From an uncultured Eubacterium sp. (GTDB lineage Bacteria > Bacillota > Clostridia > Lachnospirales > Lachnospiraceae): a stretch of 23,919 nucleotides of DNA. Where the stretch lies: assembly GCA_910585745.1 (NCBI GenBank), contig CAJUFM010000048.1:1-23919 (forward strand). Direction: 5' to 3'. Under the pieces are notes generated by a model. The model was not told where the DNA came from and did not search any database. It was given only the letters and a program-made list of their open reading frames with translations. Shown one piece after another: positions 8,374 to 15,970 of this stretch (the stretch's first letter is position 1; each line of letters starts with the position of its first letter). Made by a program: the position numbers and the translations under genes.

Positions 8374-8401
8374 ATTATACTCATATTTTTTTGTTTGTCA
8401 A
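8374..8401 (-). promoter_or_regulatory. Consensus sigma-A promoter of the marR-exporter operon
   Basis: On the minus strand TTGACA (8396-8401) and TATAAT (8374-8379) are both perfect matches, 16 bp apart. The operator begins right after the -10 box, so a bound repressor would block the start site. This is the strongest promoter in the window, consistent with a unit that must be held off by a repressor. Confidence 0.88.
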
Positions 8402-8412
8402 CATTATACTTA

Positions 8413-9771
8413 CTAATTTTCTTTGATCTTATATTTCTCGATCTGTGCCATCACATTTTCCGTATAACCTAACAGTTCCTCGGAAAGCGCCGAACTCTCC
8501 TGGGCAGCCGCGGTATTCTGATCGATCACTGCCGCGATCTCATTGGCGCTGTCCAGCATATTTTTCAGGGAATCATCCTGTTTTCTGCTGGTATCCGTGA
8601 TCTGGGTAATATTCTGGGAAATCTCAGAAGAGATCTTCGAGATACCTTCTAACATCTCCACGGTCTCCCCTGTGATCGTCACCCCGTTATTTACGGCAGC
8701 GATACTTTTCTGTATCAGTTCCGTGATGTTCTGGGAAGCTTCAGCACTGGAACCAGCCAGTCCGCCGATTTCGCTTGCCACCACAGCGAAGCCTTTTCCA
8801 TGTTCCCCGGCTCTCGCTGCCTCAATCGATGCGTTCAGTGCAAGAAGATTCGTCTGAGCTGCAATTCCTGTGATCACCTCAATGATGCTGGCAATCTCAT
8901 TGGATTCCATCCGGATCTGATCCATGGCCTGGGACAACTCATCCATTTTCTTCTCTCCCTCTGCCATTCTTTCCATGGAGTCCTTGGAGAGCCTTTCAAC
9001 ATCCTGTGCCGCCATCGTATTATTATGAACAGATTTTGATACCTCACCAATCTGATCTACCATTCCTTTAATATGTACAGATTGCTGCTCTGCCCCATCC
9101 GCCATAGACTGTGCGGTCGCTGCAAGAGAATCTGCACCATCTCTTACCTGCATAAAAGAGGCACGCATCTCATAAAGAGTTACATTCAGGCTGTCGATAA
9201 TACTAAGCATGGATGTACGGATCTCAGCAAAATCCCCAATATACTCCTGATCAACGGTAACATCCATATTCCGTTCTTCCATCTCATGCAGTGTATCGGT
9301 AATATTGTCTATGTATTTTTTCAGCTCGTTTACAGCACTTCCGGCATTGGACACCATATTACTAAATTCGTCCTCCATATCATAAGAGAAATCGTCCTCT
9401 AATTTTCCCTTTGCCAGATTACTCATCACCTCATCCATGATCTGCACCGGCTCCCCAATCCTCTGCAGTATCTTCTTCACAACCCGGCTCAGCACTTTGT
9501 CGATCATTACTATGATCCCGACCACTACCACACTGACCACTGCAATGGTCAGGGTAATCTGAAGCCCCTGGCTGGTCTTATACTTCTCCGCTTCATACTG
9601 TGTCAGTTTGATCCCTTCAAAAGCAGCAAAAGCACCCAGCAGTACCAGAGCTATACCGACGATAAACCCAAGCTTGATAAATTGTATGTGCAAATACTTA
9701 TGAATCGTCAGCTGCTTCACTACTTTTTCTTTGCGGTTTTTCAACTCACTGTGCACTGAATTTGTTTCCAT
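8413..9771 (-). CDS. Methyl-accepting chemotaxis protein with minimal sensor loop
   Basis: 452-residue membrane receptor. TM1 is at about residues 31-53 and TM2 at about 70-92. Only some 16 residues lie between them, so there is no room for a periplasmic-type ligand-binding domain. HAMP-like linker helices follow (about 92-200), then a long coiled-coil signalling domain with the conserved hairpin tip (QTNLLALNASIEAARAGEHG, about 306-325). Next comes VASEIGGLAG, where most receptors have EVRKLAE. The start is uncertain. A TTG at 9798 would put the ribosome site inside the gene. AAAGGAGG fits GTG 9777 (10 nt) or ATG 9771 (16 nt); I chose the ATG. It probably signals to CheA/CheW encoded elsewhere. 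Confidence 0.9.
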   Translation of the reverse strand: METNSVHSELKNRKEKVVKQLTIHKYLHIQFIKLGFIVGIALVLLGAFAAFEGIKLTQYEAEKYKTSQGLQITLTIAVVSVVVVGIIVMIDKVLSRVVKKILQRIGEPVQIMDEVMSNLAKGKLEDDFSYDMEDEFSNMVSNAGSAVNELKKYIDNITDTLHEMEERNMDVTVDQEYIGDFAEIRTSMLSIIDSLNVTLYEMRASFMQVRDGADSLAATAQSMADGAEQQSVHIKGMVDQIGEVSKSVHNNTMAAQDVERLSKDSMERMAEGEKKMDELSQAMDQIRMESNEIASIIEVITGIAAQTNLLALNASIEAARAGEHGKGFAVVASEIGGLAGSSAEASQNITELIQKSIAAVNNGVTITGETVEMLEGISKISSEISQNITQITDTSRKQDDSLKNMLDSANEIAAVIDQNTAAAQESSALSEELLGYTENVMAQIEKYKIKEN

Positions 9772-9821
9772 GCTCACTACCTTTGTTCCTCCTTTCAATT
9801 GATCACAACTTAATTATGTTA

Positions 9822-9850
9822 ATTTTATCATATTTTTTTAACCGATACAA
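9822..9850 (-). promoter_or_regulatory. Candidate promoter of the chemotaxis receptor gene
   Basis: Minus strand TTGTAT (9845-9850) and TAAAAT (9822-9827) with a 17-bp spacer. The -10 box matches 5 of 6 bases and the -35 only 3 of 6. The start would be near 9815, about 25 nt before the AAAGGAGG site. I saw no convincing flagellar sigma-28 promoter. The rest of the gap 9851-10103 is AT-rich and holds no gene I can support. Confidence 0.4.
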
Positions 9851-10103
9851 TATGTTTCTGTATACCCAGTTCATCTATAACCTGTTCCAGTTGCAACGGC
9901 AAAAAGTTTCAATTACAGCAGACAGACGGCAAACTCCACAATTTTGTTACAGAACGTTCACATATTTTAGTTAATTTGAACATGGTTTATTCACATTTCT
10001 GATTTATACTTAGTTCATAAGTTAAACAAAACAACAACTTATTTTATAATACTTTTTGGCATTTTTCTTATTTTTGATATTTTTTCATAAAACTCCTCTT
10101 TCA

Positions 10104-10133
10104 GATAAAGGACTGCTTCCGCAGTCCTTTATC
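10104..10133. terminator. Terminator hairpin downstream of niaR
   Basis: GATAAAGGACTGC (10104-10116) pairs perfectly over 13 bp with GCAGTCCTTTATC (10121-10133) around a 4-nt loop. The loop reads GGAA, a GNRA tetraloop, on the minus strand. It lies 50 nt past the niaR stop and separates the nad unit from the chemotaxis receptor. The U-run is modest on both strands. Confidence 0.65.
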
Positions 10134-10183
10134 ACATTTTCAGCCCAGCCCAATTACACAAACTTAGAATTCTCACCATTGAG

Positions 10184-10705
10184 CTAAGACTTCTTTATGA
10201 TCAGATAATTTTTTTTCTTCAATGCTTCTTCAATGAGATCCAACGTCTCTTCCGAATCTGCAGATACCGTATGATAATGGTAATCCGAAGTGATATTTTT
10301 CAACGGCGTGGATTTCCCGCTGCGTATTCCTTTTATAAACTCCGTCACATCCCGGCTGGAACGGATATTCAGATCCACCTGAACCCTTCCATATACCTTG
10401 TGGTTCACAAAATCGTTTTCTACCACACCGCCGTAATACACGATGGTCCGCAACTCATCTTCCGTCTGCTCATCGGTGTTGCACATCTTAAAAATCCGCG
10501 TAACGCCTGTCTCCGCATCATTCTGAAGCATATACCCCCGGTTCGTGGACAATATGTTCATATGGGCAGCACGAAGTATCGCAATATCCTGAACGATCAC
10601 CTGACGGCTGACATGAAATTCGCTGGCAAGCCTGGTCCCCGACACAGGAACCTTCGTCTCACGCAATTCACGCAAGATCAAATCCCGACGTTCCTTACCG
10701 CTCAT
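10184..10705 (-). CDS. niaR: Niacin-responsive transcriptional repressor NiaR (HTH_11 + 3H domain)
   Basis: 173-residue repressor that in Bacillota and Thermotoga senses nicotinate and represses NAD biosynthesis. The N-terminal winged helix (residues 5-57, with SEFHVSRQVIVQDIAILR) is followed by a 3H domain with the motifs NHKVYGRVQVDL and YHYHTV. Compared with the Thermotoga protein (metal ligands His79, Glu87, His146, His148, from memory), E84, H143 and H145 are kept, but the position of His79 is N76. ATG start with AAAGG 11 nt upstream. It is the last gene of the nad cluster, 90 bp after nadC, and probably regulates it through the nadA operator. Confidence 0.9.
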   Translation of the reverse strand: MSGKERRDLILRELRETKVPVSGTRLASEFHVSRQVIVQDIAILRAAHMNILSTNRGYMLQNDAETGVTRIFKMCNTDEQTEDELRTIVYYGGVVENDFVNHKVYGRVQVDLNIRSSRDVTEFIKGIRSGKSTPLKNITSDYHYHTVSADSEETLDLIEEALKKKNYLIIKKS

Positions 10706-10774
10706 CTTCTACCATACCTTTCCTCTGTTCTTACCATTACTATCTTATCGTAATTTTTGCACACGGTTTTTGTG

Positions 10775-10797
10775 CACAAAAAATTGCGAAGCAACTT
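10775..10797 (-). terminator. Weak terminator or attenuator at the end of nadC
   Basis: On the minus strand AAGTTGC pairs with GCAATTT around a TTC loop (10781-10797, 7 bp with one G-U), followed at once by a run of six T. The stem overlaps the nadC stop codon. A further imperfect dyad around GTGCAC lies in 10755-10780. Together they may reduce readthrough into niaR. Confidence 0.45.
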
Positions 10798-11650
10798 ACT
10801 CCACCGGATGAAGATTTTTCAATGAAATATCCAGGATGGGAGCGGAGTGGGTCAATGCCCCACTGGATATGTAATCCACTCCTATATCCACAAGACGCTC
10901 CACATTTTCCCGGGTAACGTTGCCGGAGCACTCAGTCTCAGCCCTTCCATCAATAATGCGGACGGCCTCTTTCATCTCTTCCGGCGACATATTATCCAGC
11001 ATAATAATGTCCGCTCCGGCATCTGCCGCCTCCCTGACCATGTCAAGGTTTTCTACCTCCACCTCGATCTTACGCACAAAGGGTGCATATTCCTTTGCCA
11101 TCTGCACCGCCTGTCTTACTCCGCCGGCAGCGCCGATATGATTGTCCTTCAGGAGTACACCATCTGACAGATTGTAGCGGTGATTATAACCACCGCCCAC
11201 TTTCACCGCATATTTTTCAAATACCCGCATGTTGGGAGTTGTTTTCCGGGTATCAAGAAGCTTTGTCTTTGAGCCCTCTAAAAGCCTGGCGATGGAAGCA
11301 GTATAAGTAGCGATACCGCTCATCCGCTGTAGATAGTTTAATGCCACACGTTCACCGGAAAGCAGAACCCGGATATCCCCTGTCAGAACGGCCATAAGCT
11401 GCCCTTCCTTCACCATATCCCCATCCTGGCATTTCAGTTCGATCTTCACGGTATCATCCAGCAGCTCGAACACCCTGGAAAATATCCCTATCCCCGCAAT
11501 AATACCGTCCTGTTTACAGATCAGCTGAACTTCTCCCTTTCTGGTCCTGGGCATCACCGCATTGGTGGTGATATCTTCACTGGTAATGTCCTCCTGAAGC
11601 GCCATCCGTATCAATTTATCTGCATTTAGCTGCATCGTAATCTCATTCAT
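10796..11650 (-). CDS. nadC: Nicotinate-nucleotide pyrophosphorylase (quinolinate phosphoribosyltransferase)
   Basis: 284-residue enzyme making nicotinate mononucleotide, CO2 and pyrophosphate from quinolinate and PRPP, the third de novo NAD step. Characteristic segments are LDTRKTTPNMRVFEKYAV, KVGGGYNHRYNLSDGVL with LLKDNHI, and IMLDNMSPEEM. The length is normal. The ATG overlaps the end of nadB by 8 bp, with AAAGGAA inside the nadB tail as the ribosome site, so it is translationally coupled. Confidence 0.95.
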   Translation of the reverse strand: MNEITMQLNADKLIRMALQEDITSEDITTNAVMPRTRKGEVQLICKQDGIIAGIGIFSRVFELLDDTVKIELKCQDGDMVKEGQLMAVLTGDIRVLLSGERVALNYLQRMSGIATYTASIARLLEGSKTKLLDTRKTTPNMRVFEKYAVKVGGGYNHRYNLSDGVLLKDNHIGAAGGVRQAVQMAKEYAPFVRKIEVEVENLDMVREAADAGADIIMLDNMSPEEMKEAVRIIDGRAETECSGNVTRENVERLVDIGVDYISSGALTHSAPILDISLKNLHPVE

Positions 11651-12944
11651 GTTCTTTCTGTTCCTTTCTTGCCAGTTTTTTTCTCTCGATCTCCGTCAGT
11701 ACCATGTCCCCATATTCTTTCCAGAGATGTTTCAGATCATCATACTGTCCAGTATCCACTGATGGGTCGTGGGAAATATGAGTATAGTTCTTCATGATCC
11801 GGTTTGCCGCCCGTTTAGCAAATACTAGGCTTTCCAGCAGGGAATTGCTGGCGAGACGGTTCGCCCCGTGTACTCCGTTACAGCTAGTCTCTCCGATAGC
11901 ATAAAGCTGGTTCATGGAAGTCCTGCTATCACTATCCACCCAGATCCCTCCCATAAAGTAATGCTGCGCCGGTACTACAGGAACCGGTTCCCTGGTCACA
12001 TCATAGCCCTCCTCCAGACAGCGTTTATAAATATTGGGAAAATGCCCTTTAATCTCTTCCTCGGAAATGGGCGCCAGGCTCAGACGCACATAGGGCATCT
12101 GATCCCGTTCCATCTGGTCATATACTTTCTCCGTCAATACGTCCCGTGGCAGCAGCTCGTCCACAAACCGCTGTCCATCTCTATTCAAAAGTACAGCCCC
12201 TTCCCCTCTCACCGATTCTGAGATGAGAAATCTCCTTCCGGGCTTCTGTGAATACAAAGTAGTGGGATGGATCTGTATGTAGTCAATATTTTCCAGTTCT
12301 ATCCCGTGTTTCAAAGCGATAGCCAGTGCATCTCCTGTCATATGACGGAAATTGGTAGAATGTTCATACAATCCTCCAAGACCACCACAGGCAAGCACGG
12401 TGTAATCTGCCCGGATTGTCATAAGTCCGCCGCACCCATCGGAAACTACCGCGCCGAAGCAGGTATTTTTTTCTGTTACCAGATCGATCATTGCCATATG
12501 TTCATATATTTTTACATTATCCAGCTTCTGGACAGCCGTCAAAAGCTTACCAGTGATCTCTTTGCCAGTGATGTCCTCATGGAACAGGATCCTCGGTGTG
12601 GAATGTCCCCCCTCCCTGGTAAAGATAAGGGAACCGTGGTCATTTTTAAAGTCCACGCCGTGGAGGATCAGATCATCAATGATATTCCTTGAGGAACGGA
12701 TCATGATATCCACAGACTCCCTGCGGTTCTCGTGATGTCCCGCCCGCATAGTATCCTCATAATAACTGTCATAATCCTCCTCTGACTTTAGAACACAGAT
12801 TCCTCCCTGAGCCAGATATGAATCGCTGTTCTCCACCGCATCCTTAGTGATCACGATGATCTTTTTGTCCCTGGGAAAATTCAATGCACAATACAGCCCT
12901 GCTGCTCCGCTTCCCACAATTAAAATATCTGCTTTTTTCTTCAT
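11643..12944 (-). CDS. nadB: L-aspartate oxidase, short form
   Basis: 433-residue FAD enzyme oxidising L-aspartate to iminoaspartate, the first de novo NAD step. The dinucleotide fold starts at residue 5 (ILIVGSGAAGLY). The motifs YLAQGGI, HSTPRILFHEDITG, RFVDELLPRDVL and GETSCNGVHGANRLASNSLL mark the flavoprotein and active-site regions. It is about 100 residues shorter than the E. coli enzyme because the C-terminal helical domain is missing, a form common in anaerobic clostridia, where fumarate rather than oxygen is the likely acceptor (inference). ATG start with AAAGGCGG upstream, 18 bp after nadA. Confidence 0.95.
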   Translation of the reverse strand: MKKKADILIVGSGAAGLYCALNFPRDKKIIVITKDAVENSDSYLAQGGICVLKSEEDYDSYYEDTMRAGHHENRRESVDIMIRSSRNIIDDLILHGVDFKNDHGSLIFTREGGHSTPRILFHEDITGKEITGKLLTAVQKLDNVKIYEHMAMIDLVTEKNTCFGAVVSDGCGGLMTIRADYTVLACGGLGGLYEHSTNFRHMTGDALAIALKHGIELENIDYIQIHPTTLYSQKPGRRFLISESVRGEGAVLLNRDGQRFVDELLPRDVLTEKVYDQMERDQMPYVRLSLAPISEEEIKGHFPNIYKRCLEEGYDVTREPVPVVPAQHYFMGGIWVDSDSRTSMNQLYAIGETSCNGVHGANRLASNSLLESLVFAKRAANRIMKNYTHISHDPSVDTGQYDDLKHLWKEYGDMVLTEIERKKLARKEQKEHE

Positions 12945-12962
12945 ACTGCCGCCTTTGCTGTA

Positions 12963-13904
12963 TCATTTGCCGAGTTTCAGCATGTTTGTTAAAGGTACAT
13001 TGGCACCTTTTCTCAGTTCCTCACTCACATACACTTCGTTTTTTCCGTGTTCCAGAACATCCGCCACCTTTTCAAGGGTGATCATTTTCATATCTTCACA
13101 CACCTGATGTTCCATAACCGGATAAAAGGATTTGCCCGGATTATTCTTCACTAGTTCGTAAAAGACACCAGTCTCGGTACACACAATAAATTCTTTTCCG
13201 CTGCTCTTCCCTGCATGATCAATGATCCCGGAAGTACTTCCGATATAATCAGACAGTTCCAGCACCTCTTCGATACATTCCGGGTGGGACAGAACTTCTG
13301 CCTGGGGATGCTGCTCTCTGGCTTCTCGCACTGCTGCTGCTGTCATCTTCGCATGAACCGGACAATAACCATCGTTTAATATCACATTTTTTTCTGGTAC
13401 CTGCTGTGCCACAAACCGACCCAGATTCCCGTCTGGAATAAAAAATATATTTTTATTAGGCAGCGCCTTGACGATCTTCACCGCATTGGAAGAAGTCACA
13501 CAGACATCCGAAAGTTCCTTGAGTTCCGCTGTTGAATTGATGTAACATACCACCGCCAGATCTCCATATTTCTCCCTCATGCTCTGGATCTTTTCCTTCT
13601 GTGCCATATGTGCCATGGGACAGTCCGCCGCTGCGTCCGGCATAAGCACAGTCTTCCTGGGACTCAATATCTTGGCGCTTTCTCCCATAAAAGACACGCC
13701 GCAGAACACAATGGTGTTTTCCTCTGCCTTCTTTGCGACCTGGCTCAGATAAAATGAATCTCCTATGTAATCCGCCACATCCTGCACCTCATCATTCACA
13801 TAATAATGCGCCAGGATCACCGCATTTTTTTCTTTCTTCAACCGGTTAATCTTGTCTTTCAGTTCTTTCACAATCTTCCTCGTTTCTGCGCCGTTCTCCG
13901 GCAC
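12963..13904 (-). CDS. nadA: Quinolinate synthase A
   Basis: 313-residue [4Fe-4S] enzyme condensing iminoaspartate with dihydroxyacetone phosphate to quinolinate. The AILAHYYV-like motif (VILAHYYVNDEVQ) is conserved. Three Cys match the cluster ligands of short-form NadA: C95 (ADCPMA), C181 (DGYCPVH) and C269 (HQVCEDM). The start is uncertain. The longest frame begins at GTG 13904, which lacks a clear ribosome site. An internal GTG at 13871 has GAGG 6 nt upstream and would give 302 residues. First gene of the nad operon. Confidence 0.95.
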   Translation of the reverse strand: MPENGAETRKIVKELKDKINRLKKEKNAVILAHYYVNDEVQDVADYIGDSFYLSQVAKKAEENTIVFCGVSFMGESAKILSPRKTVLMPDAAADCPMAHMAQKEKIQSMREKYGDLAVVCYINSTAELKELSDVCVTSSNAVKIVKALPNKNIFFIPDGNLGRFVAQQVPEKNVILNDGYCPVHAKMTAAAVREAREQHPQAEVLSHPECIEEVLELSDYIGSTSGIIDHAGKSSGKEFIVCTETGVFYELVKNNPGKSFYPVMEHQVCEDMKMITLEKVADVLEHGKNEVYVSEELRKGANVPLTNMLKLGK

Positions 13905-13951
13905 ACATGATTGGACGGGGCATCATCTTCCCCGATTATTATTTATCCTCT

Positions 13952-13980
13952 ATCTTAACACAAAACTTTACAGCTGACAA
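13952..13980 (-). promoter_or_regulatory. Promoter of the nad operon
   Basis: Minus strand TTGTCA (-35, 13975-13980) and TAAGAT (-10, 13952-13957) with a 17-bp spacer, a near-consensus sigma-A promoter about 40 nt before the nadA start. It lies within 25-50 bp of the xylanase stop, with only a weak hairpin (ATTC/GAAT plus TTTT) as terminator between them. Confidence 0.75.
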
Positions 13981-13989
13981 GACAGTAAA
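13967..13989 (-). promoter_or_regulatory. Candidate NiaR operator overlapping the nadA -35 box
   Basis: TTTAC (13967-13971) and GTAAA (13985-13989) form a dyad with a 13-bp centre that includes the -35 element, so a bound repressor would exclude RNA polymerase. Position and symmetry suit the NiaR encoded at the end of the operon. I could not check it against a NiaR motif. Confidence 0.5.
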
Positions 13990-14003
13990 AATTCTTTTGG
14001 GAA

Positions 14004-15173
14004 TCAATATTTCTCCTGCGCCGCCTCCAGTATACTGTCATAACAAGGCTTTTTTTCCATCTCTCCCTCAAACAACAGCGGATAACTGGTCTCTCCTTTA
14101 AAATTCGTCAACCAGGAATCTTCATCCGCAACGCCCCAGAAGGTAACATTCGTAATATTGGCTTTTCCAGTACGGTCTGCCCGAAGAATCGTCTGGAAAA
14201 ATTGTTTATAACGATCCGCCTGGAGTTTCAGCCCCTCCTCTGAATCATCCGTGTTGTGCATATCGATCTCAGTCAGCTGGATCTCCAGCCCCTCAATCGC
14301 CCCATATTTTTCCAGTGCCGCATCAATAAGATCTGTGGTGGGATAATCCATATCCCAGTGGCTCTGCATACCGACTCCATCCAGAACGCCTTTTTCTTTT
14401 AATTTCTTCACCGTAGCCGTGATCATCTCCCGCTTTGCCGGCATATACTCATTGTAATCATTATAAAATAATTTAACTTGCGGATCTGCATATTTTCTGG
14501 CAAAGGTAAAAGCGTCCTCGATATAGCTCTCATCGCCATAAATCTCATACCAGTTACTTTGGGTCCGGTAACCGCCCTCGTCCGCCATCGCCTCGTTCAC
14601 CACATCCCAGGCATATACCACTCCCGGATAATTCTCCTGGCAGTAAGTCAGTACCTTCTTAATGTATGTCTCCATTCTTTTCTGCATCTCTTTTTTCCCT
14701 GCCAGTCCCTTAGAAGGCTCATAATCTTTGGAAAAGAACCAATCCGGAGTCTGGTTATGCCATACCAGGGTATGCCCCCGCAACGGGATATTGTTTTCTT
14801 TTGCCCTGCTTAAGATCTGATCCAGTTTTTTCGTATTGATCTCCGGCATTCCGTCGCTGCTCTTTTCCGAAGCCGCCCCGTCCAGCAGACTATCCGGCTT
14901 CATCTCATTTTCCATGGTGATGCTGCTAAAATGACCGCAGACAGATTTCATCCTGTCCGAATCGTTTAATGTTCCCATATTAACTGCAACGCCTACAGTA
15001 AAGTCCTCTGCAAATGCTTCTTTTAAAATCCTGCTTGCTTTTTCCTCCACTGCTGCCGGTGACACCGGAGGGTTCTTCTCATTTTTTACTTCCTTTCCTG
15101 TGCCGCAGCCTGTCGCTGCAAACGCTGTCAACATAGTGATTCCTCCAATAATCATCCATTTCTTTATTTTCAT
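14004..15173 (-). CDS. Endo-1,4-beta-xylanase, GH10 family, lipoprotein
   Basis: 389-residue surface-anchored enzyme cutting the xylan backbone. A lipoprotein signal ends in FAATGC, with the lipid-bearing Cys at residue 23. The GH10 barrel spans about residues 45-385. HTLVWHNQTPDWF is the conserved binding segment, the acid/base is E194 (DVVNEA) and the nucleophile is E302 (LTEIDMH). There is no carbohydrate-binding module and the linker after the Cys is short, so it probably acts at the cell surface on soluble xylan or oligomers. ATG start with AAAGGAGG upstream. It follows the FlaR-like gene by about 37 bp and may share its transcript. No xylose transporter or glycosidase genes are nearby. 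Confidence 0.95.
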   Translation of the reverse strand: MKIKKWMIIGGITMLTAFAATGCGTGKEVKNEKNPPVSPAAVEEKASRILKEAFAEDFTVGVAVNMGTLNDSDRMKSVCGHFSSITMENEMKPDSLLDGAASEKSSDGMPEINTKKLDQILSRAKENNIPLRGHTLVWHNQTPDWFFSKDYEPSKGLAGKKEMQKRMETYIKKVLTYCQENYPGVVYAWDVVNEAMADEGGYRTQSNWYEIYGDESYIEDAFTFARKYADPQVKLFYNDYNEYMPAKREMITATVKKLKEKGVLDGVGMQSHWDMDYPTTDLIDAALEKYGAIEGLEIQLTEIDMHNTDDSEEGLKLQADRYKQFFQTILRADRTGKANITNVTFWGVADEDSWLTNFKGETSYPLLFEGEMEKKPCYDSILEAAQEKY

Positions 15174-15210
15174 AAATTATCCTCCTTTTCAATTTAAAGC
15201 CTATTTGCAC

Positions 15211-15735
15211 TTATGTCTTTTCCTGCCGCCTGCTCTGGAATGCCTTCACCTCTCCGGGACTCTTCAGCACTACCACCTTATCAGAATATCTTTTACAGAG
15301 CTCCTGATACCATGCTTTGTGGCTCTTATCCCTTCCCTCATGCAGGATCCACCAGAGAAATTCCCGGTCAATCTTTTCTTCGCAACCCTCCGTAATAGAT
15401 TCCCTGGATCTTCCCCGATAGGTAAAATATCTCTTCCACGCCCGGTACAGGCAGATATGTACTGGAAAATCCAGAAAAATAATCTGGGTAGCCGTCTCCA
15501 TCCTTCTCTCATAACAAGTGGACTTATAATTTCCGTCCATTATCCAGCTATTGTGCGTATCCATAAAAGCGGATACGATTTCTTCTTTTTCTGTATTGTC
15601 CCGTTCTTTCCAACCGGGGAGCCAGTGCACACAGTCCAAGTGCAGCACCTCACATCCATATTGGTCTGCCAGTTTTCGTGCCAGGGTCGATTTTCCACTT
15701 CCACTGTATCCAATTAAAGCAATCCTATGCTCCAT
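15211..15735 (-). CDS. P-loop NTPase of the FlaR/adenylate kinase-like group
   Basis: 174-residue cytoplasmic nucleotide-binding protein. The P-loop GYSGSGKS lies at residues 9-16, followed by LHLDCVHWLPGW, WIMDGNYKST and a lid-like RSRESITEG region. This pattern is typical of proteins annotated as DNA topology modulation protein FlaR, whose real substrate is uncertain. A longer frame begins with GTG at 15765, but AAGGAGG lies directly before ATG 15735, so I chose the shorter form. It is divergent from cheC and upstream of the xylanase. Confidence 0.85.
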   Translation of the reverse strand: MEHRIALIGYSGSGKSTLARKLADQYGCEVLHLDCVHWLPGWKERDNTEKEEIVSAFMDTHNSWIMDGNYKSTCYERRMETATQIIFLDFPVHICLYRAWKRYFTYRGRSRESITEGCEEKIDREFLWWILHEGRDKSHKAWYQELCKRYSDKVVVLKSPGEVKAFQSRRQEKT

Positions 15736-15768
15736 AACTGCCTCCTTCCCCGAACTGGAATCCACACT

Positions 15769-15796
15769 TACATAGTTTTATATTTTATTTTATCAA
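15769..15796 (-). promoter_or_regulatory. Candidate promoter of the FlaR-like gene
   Basis: Minus strand TTGATA (15791-15796) and TATGTA (15769-15774), spacer 16 bp, in an AT-rich stretch. The -35 matches 5 of 6 bases and the -10 is poor. It lies back-to-back with the cheC promoter. Confidence 0.35.
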
Positions 15797-15817
15797 AAAA
15801 CAGAAAAAATACCAGAC

Positions 15818-15846
15818 TTGTCAAGAAAGAAAAAATGTATTAGAAT
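15818..15846 (+). promoter_or_regulatory. Sigma-A promoter of cheC-cheD
   Basis: TTGTCA (15818-15823) and TAGAAT (15841-15846), spacer 17 bp, both 5 of 6 to consensus. It gives a leader of about 110 nt before the cheC ATG, which contains GTCTGGTG twice (15889-15896, 15916-15923). Confidence 0.75.
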
Positions 15847-15913
15847 AAGAACAAAGACTTATCGTTGCAAAAATACGCTGCTGTACACGTCTGGTGTCAG
15901 CATCGGCTTAATC

Positions 15914-15970
15914 ATGTCTGGTGGTATTGCCGGACTAAATGAAACATATTTAAAATGGAGGATTCAATGA
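15914..15970 (+). CDS. Possible leader ORF of 18 codons upstream of cheC
   Basis: Reads MSGGIAGLNETYLKWRIQ and stops in a TGA that overlaps the cheC ATG (ATGA). It has no ribosome site, so translation is doubtful. The frame stays open upstream through the whole leader, so it could also be the remnant of an older gene end. Confidence 0.15.
   Translation: MSGGIAGLNETYLKWRIQ

Noticed and set aside
9772..9798. Longer chemoreceptor start at TTG 9798
   Set aside because: The AAAGGAGG ribosome site would fall inside the coding sequence, so translation must start downstream of it.
9951..9960. GAACGTTC palindrome as a LexA box
   Set aside because: Bacillota LexA sites need a 4-bp spacer between GAAC and GTTC, and no SOS gene is near.
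9799..10103. Cyclic-di-GMP riboswitch upstream of the chemoreceptor
   Set aside because: Such riboswitches are common before these genes, but I found none of the conserved GEMM core sequence or stems.
10740..10931. 63-codon minus-strand frame overlapping the end of nadC
   Set aside because: It lies in another frame of a well-supported gene, has no ribosome site and resembles no family.
13905..13933. Upstream ATG codons (13908 and the paired ATGs near 13922) as nadA starts
   Set aside because: They are out of frame with NadA, and an in-frame TGA lies just upstream of GTG 13904.
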